64,000 nt of DNA from an uncultured Agathobacter sp. (GTDB lineage Bacteria; Bacillota; Clostridia; Lachnospirales; Lachnospiraceae), in contig CAKRNE010000002.1 of the NCBI GenBank assembly GCA_934365945.1, positions 186,001 to 250,000 of the forward strand, in the 5' to 3' direction. Below are positions 62,378 to 64,000 of the stretch, in pieces. Made by a program: the position numbers and the translations under genes. Under the pieces are notes generated by a model. That model was not told where the DNA came from, made no database searches, and saw only the letters and a program-made list of their open reading frames with translations. Within the stretch, counting starts at the first letter, position 1, and each line of letters opens with the position of its first letter.

Positions 62378-63979
62378 ATGCCTGAACGTATACAAGCTAT
62401 ACTTAATAAAGTGGTAGCATGGTGGAAAAAATTTAATACAAAGCAGCGCTCGCTCATGATAAGTGCAGTTGCGGTGGTGATAGTGGCACTTGTCATACTT
62501 GCAGTTGTGCTTTCAAGACCGACAAAGGTTGAGCTGGTAGAGGCGGAAAGTGCATCTGACGCCTCGAGTATCAAGGGCGTGCTTGAGGATAACAATATTA
62601 CATATGATGTGGACAGTGATCTGGTATTTTATGTCAATAAATCAGATGAAGTCAATGCGATTATGGCCTTGGGAGACAATGGTATCCCGGCACAGGCATA
62701 TTCGATAGACAATGTCACTGATGGCAGCTTCTCCACTACTGAGGCTGACAAACAGAAAAAATATCAGGTTTATCTGGAGGACAAGCTTAAGGATCATCTG
62801 GAAAAACAAAAATATATTGAAGAGGCGAGTGTAGATATCACCATGCCTGATAAGGATGGCACGATTCTGAAGTCTGATGAGGAGGCTACAGCGGCCGTTA
62901 CATTGGGGCTTAAGGACTCAATATCTGATGATCAGGCTTACGCTATAGCAAGACTTGTTGCCACAGCTTTGGGAAACGATACTACAAAGGGCATTACGAT
63001 TATTGATAAAAAGGCAAATGTTCTGTATTCCGGTGGAGATGCCGAATCGTCGGCAGGAATTGCGTCATCCCAGTTGTCATACAAGCAGAAGCTTGAGGAG
63101 CAGGTTAAGTCAGAGGTCAAGAAAACCCTTGAAAAATCAAATGTTTTTTCAGGCATTGAGGTTGGCATGAATCTGGACATTGATTTCAGCAAGACCGAGA
63201 TTGCGCAGAAAAACTATACATTGCCTGAGGGGCAGACGGATACAGGACTGCTTGACAGCGAATCGGATTATCAGTCTGATGCTACAAACGGACAGGCAGC
63301 AACTCCGGGAACTGATTCAAACAGTGATGATACAACCTACACTACACAGGATGGAACACCATCCGAGTCATCCATCACCGATTCCGATAAAAAATATCTT
63401 AATGATGAGAAAATAACGACAAGTAAGAATGATGGAGGAAGCATCAAATATGATTCTTCATCAATCACGGTGGTTGCAACAAGATACAAGGTGTATGATG
63501 AAAGCACACTGGAAAAAGATGGTAAGCTTAAGGATACAACATGGGAGGAGTACAAATCAAAACATGCTGACCCTGTAAAGGTTACAGATGTGGACCAGGA
63601 TCTTATCACATCGGTACAAAATGCTACAGGAATTTCGCAGGTTTCTTTTCTTGTGTATGAACAGCCCGAGTTTGTAGATAAGACGTCAAATGCGCGTTCA
63701 CTTAGTGATATCTTACAGATTGTTATAACAGTTCTTATATTTGCTTTACTTGGATTTGTTGTGTTTAAGAGCACACGCTCAACACAGGAGGAGCCACAGG
63801 AGGAAGAAATTTCTGTTGATTCTCTCCTGGAGCAGACCACAGAGACAAACGAGCCGCTTGAGGATATCGGTTATAGCGAGAAGTCAGAGACACGTTTGCT
63901 TATTGAAAAATTTGTCGATGAGAATCCGGAAGCAGCCGCGTTACTTTTACGTAACTGGCTCAATGAAGATTGGGAGTAA
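62378..63979 (+). CDS. fliF: Flagellar MS-ring protein FliF
   Basis: 533 residues. TM1 (about 26-47, SLMISAVAVVIVALVILAVVL), the ring-building motif domains in the first half (YQVYLEDKLKDHLEKQKYIEEASVDITMP, then the SYKQKLEEQVKSEVKKTLEKS stretch), a Ser/Thr/Asp-rich central insert (about 285-345), TM2 (about 447-467) and the C-terminal FliG-binding tail (RLLIEKFVDENPEAAALLLRNWLNED). It forms the membrane ring at the base of the flagellum and the housing of the export gate. The fliG gene begins seven bases later. Confidence 0.95.
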   Translation: MPERIQAILNKVVAWWKKFNTKQRSLMISAVAVVIVALVILAVVLSRPTKVELVEAESASDASSIKGVLEDNNITYDVDSDLVFYVNKSDEVNAIMALGDNGIPAQAYSIDNVTDGSFSTTEADKQKKYQVYLEDKLKDHLEKQKYIEEASVDITMPDKDGTILKSDEEATAAVTLGLKDSISDDQAYAIARLVATALGNDTTKGITIIDKKANVLYSGGDAESSAGIASSQLSYKQKLEEQVKSEVKKTLEKSNVFSGIEVGMNLDIDFSKTEIAQKNYTLPEGQTDTGLLDSESDYQSDATNGQAATPGTDSNSDDTTYTTQDGTPSESSITDSDKKYLNDEKITTSKNDGGSIKYDSSSITVVATRYKVYDESTLEKDGKLKDTTWEEYKSKHADPVKVTDVDQDLITSVQNATGISQVSFLVYEQPEFVDKTSNARSLSDILQIVITVLIFALLGFVVFKSTRSTQEEPQEEEISVDSLLEQTTETNEPLEDIGYSEKSETRLLIEKFVDENPEAAALLLRNWLNEDWE

Positions 63980-63985
63980 TATTTT

Positions 63986-64000
63986 ATGAGTGATAATTAC
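63986..64000 (+). CDS. fliG: Start of a gene cut by the window, probably fliG
   Basis: Only five codons (MSDNY) are in the window, after GGGAG at the fliF end. The name rests on gene order: fliG follows fliF in nearly all flagellar operons of this type. Nothing in the visible residues can confirm it. Confidence 0.55.

Overview
The window reads as chromosome from a low-GC, flagellated, Gram-positive gut-type Clostridium relative, most likely a Lachnospiraceae member near Roseburia or Agathobacter (Eubacterium) rectalis. The basis is CodY and a LexA/YneA SOS pair, a SigK-type sigma factor, DUF5716/DUF5717 genes that I associate with Lachnospiraceae, an NfnAB pair, and a flagellar operon led by flgB-flgC-fliE-fliF. 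The species call is inference. I see no rRNA, tRNA, insertion sequence, prophage or CRISPR array; the region looks like stable, densely packed core genome.

Layout. 1-2400: the end of obg, then yhbY-nadD-yqeK-rsfS (ribosome assembly and NAD synthesis), closed by a strong terminator. 2401-3589: lexA and a divergent yneA-like SOS division inhibitor, with three LexA-box-like sites between them. 3698-8941: a PlsC-type acyltransferase, a chromosomal tyrosine recombinase, a TrmH-type methyltransferase, a small reverse-strand gene, a CotF-like protein, an AIM24-like protein and dtd. 9157-13603: a hybrid histidine kinase, a response regulator and a metallo-hydrolase. 13661-16462: a 42-residue membrane protein and alaS.

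16627-34179 is the most distinctive block, about 17.5 kb of signalling genes all on one strand. In order: an orphan solute-binding lipoprotein, a chemoreceptor, a histidine kinase, a receiver protein with a degenerate HD-GYP domain, CheR, CheB, a CheY-like protein, CheA, CheW, a second chemoreceptor with almost no extracellular part, a hybrid kinase with a C-terminal Hpt, and a hybrid kinase whose C-terminus is a DegV-type lipid-binding domain. It has the parts of a complete chemosensory pathway but is interleaved with His-Asp phosphorelay proteins and has no CheC/CheD/CheX in view.

34365-39352: rpsU, two CobW-type metallochaperone GTPases (one with a His-rich tandem repeat, one apparently fused to a YcgQ/TIGR03943-like domain), and nfnAB for electron bifurcation. 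39493-40581 is a reverse-strand aminotransferase that shares a compact divergent promoter with a four-gene cluster (40697-47465): a giant DUF5717 protein, an Hsp70/actin-like DUF5716 protein, a TPR-like protein and a membrane-anchored coiled-coil protein. This cluster has no known function and is my best candidate for an undescribed system.

47575-60927: gltX, a UvrD-type helicase, a DUF1292 protein, a GH13-fold protein that has lost its catalytic residues, a DUF5662 protein, an RluA-type pseudouridine synthase, a SigK-like sigma factor, comM-dprA-topA and codY. 61156 to the end: the start of the flagellar basal-body operon, cut at the first codons of what is probably fliG.
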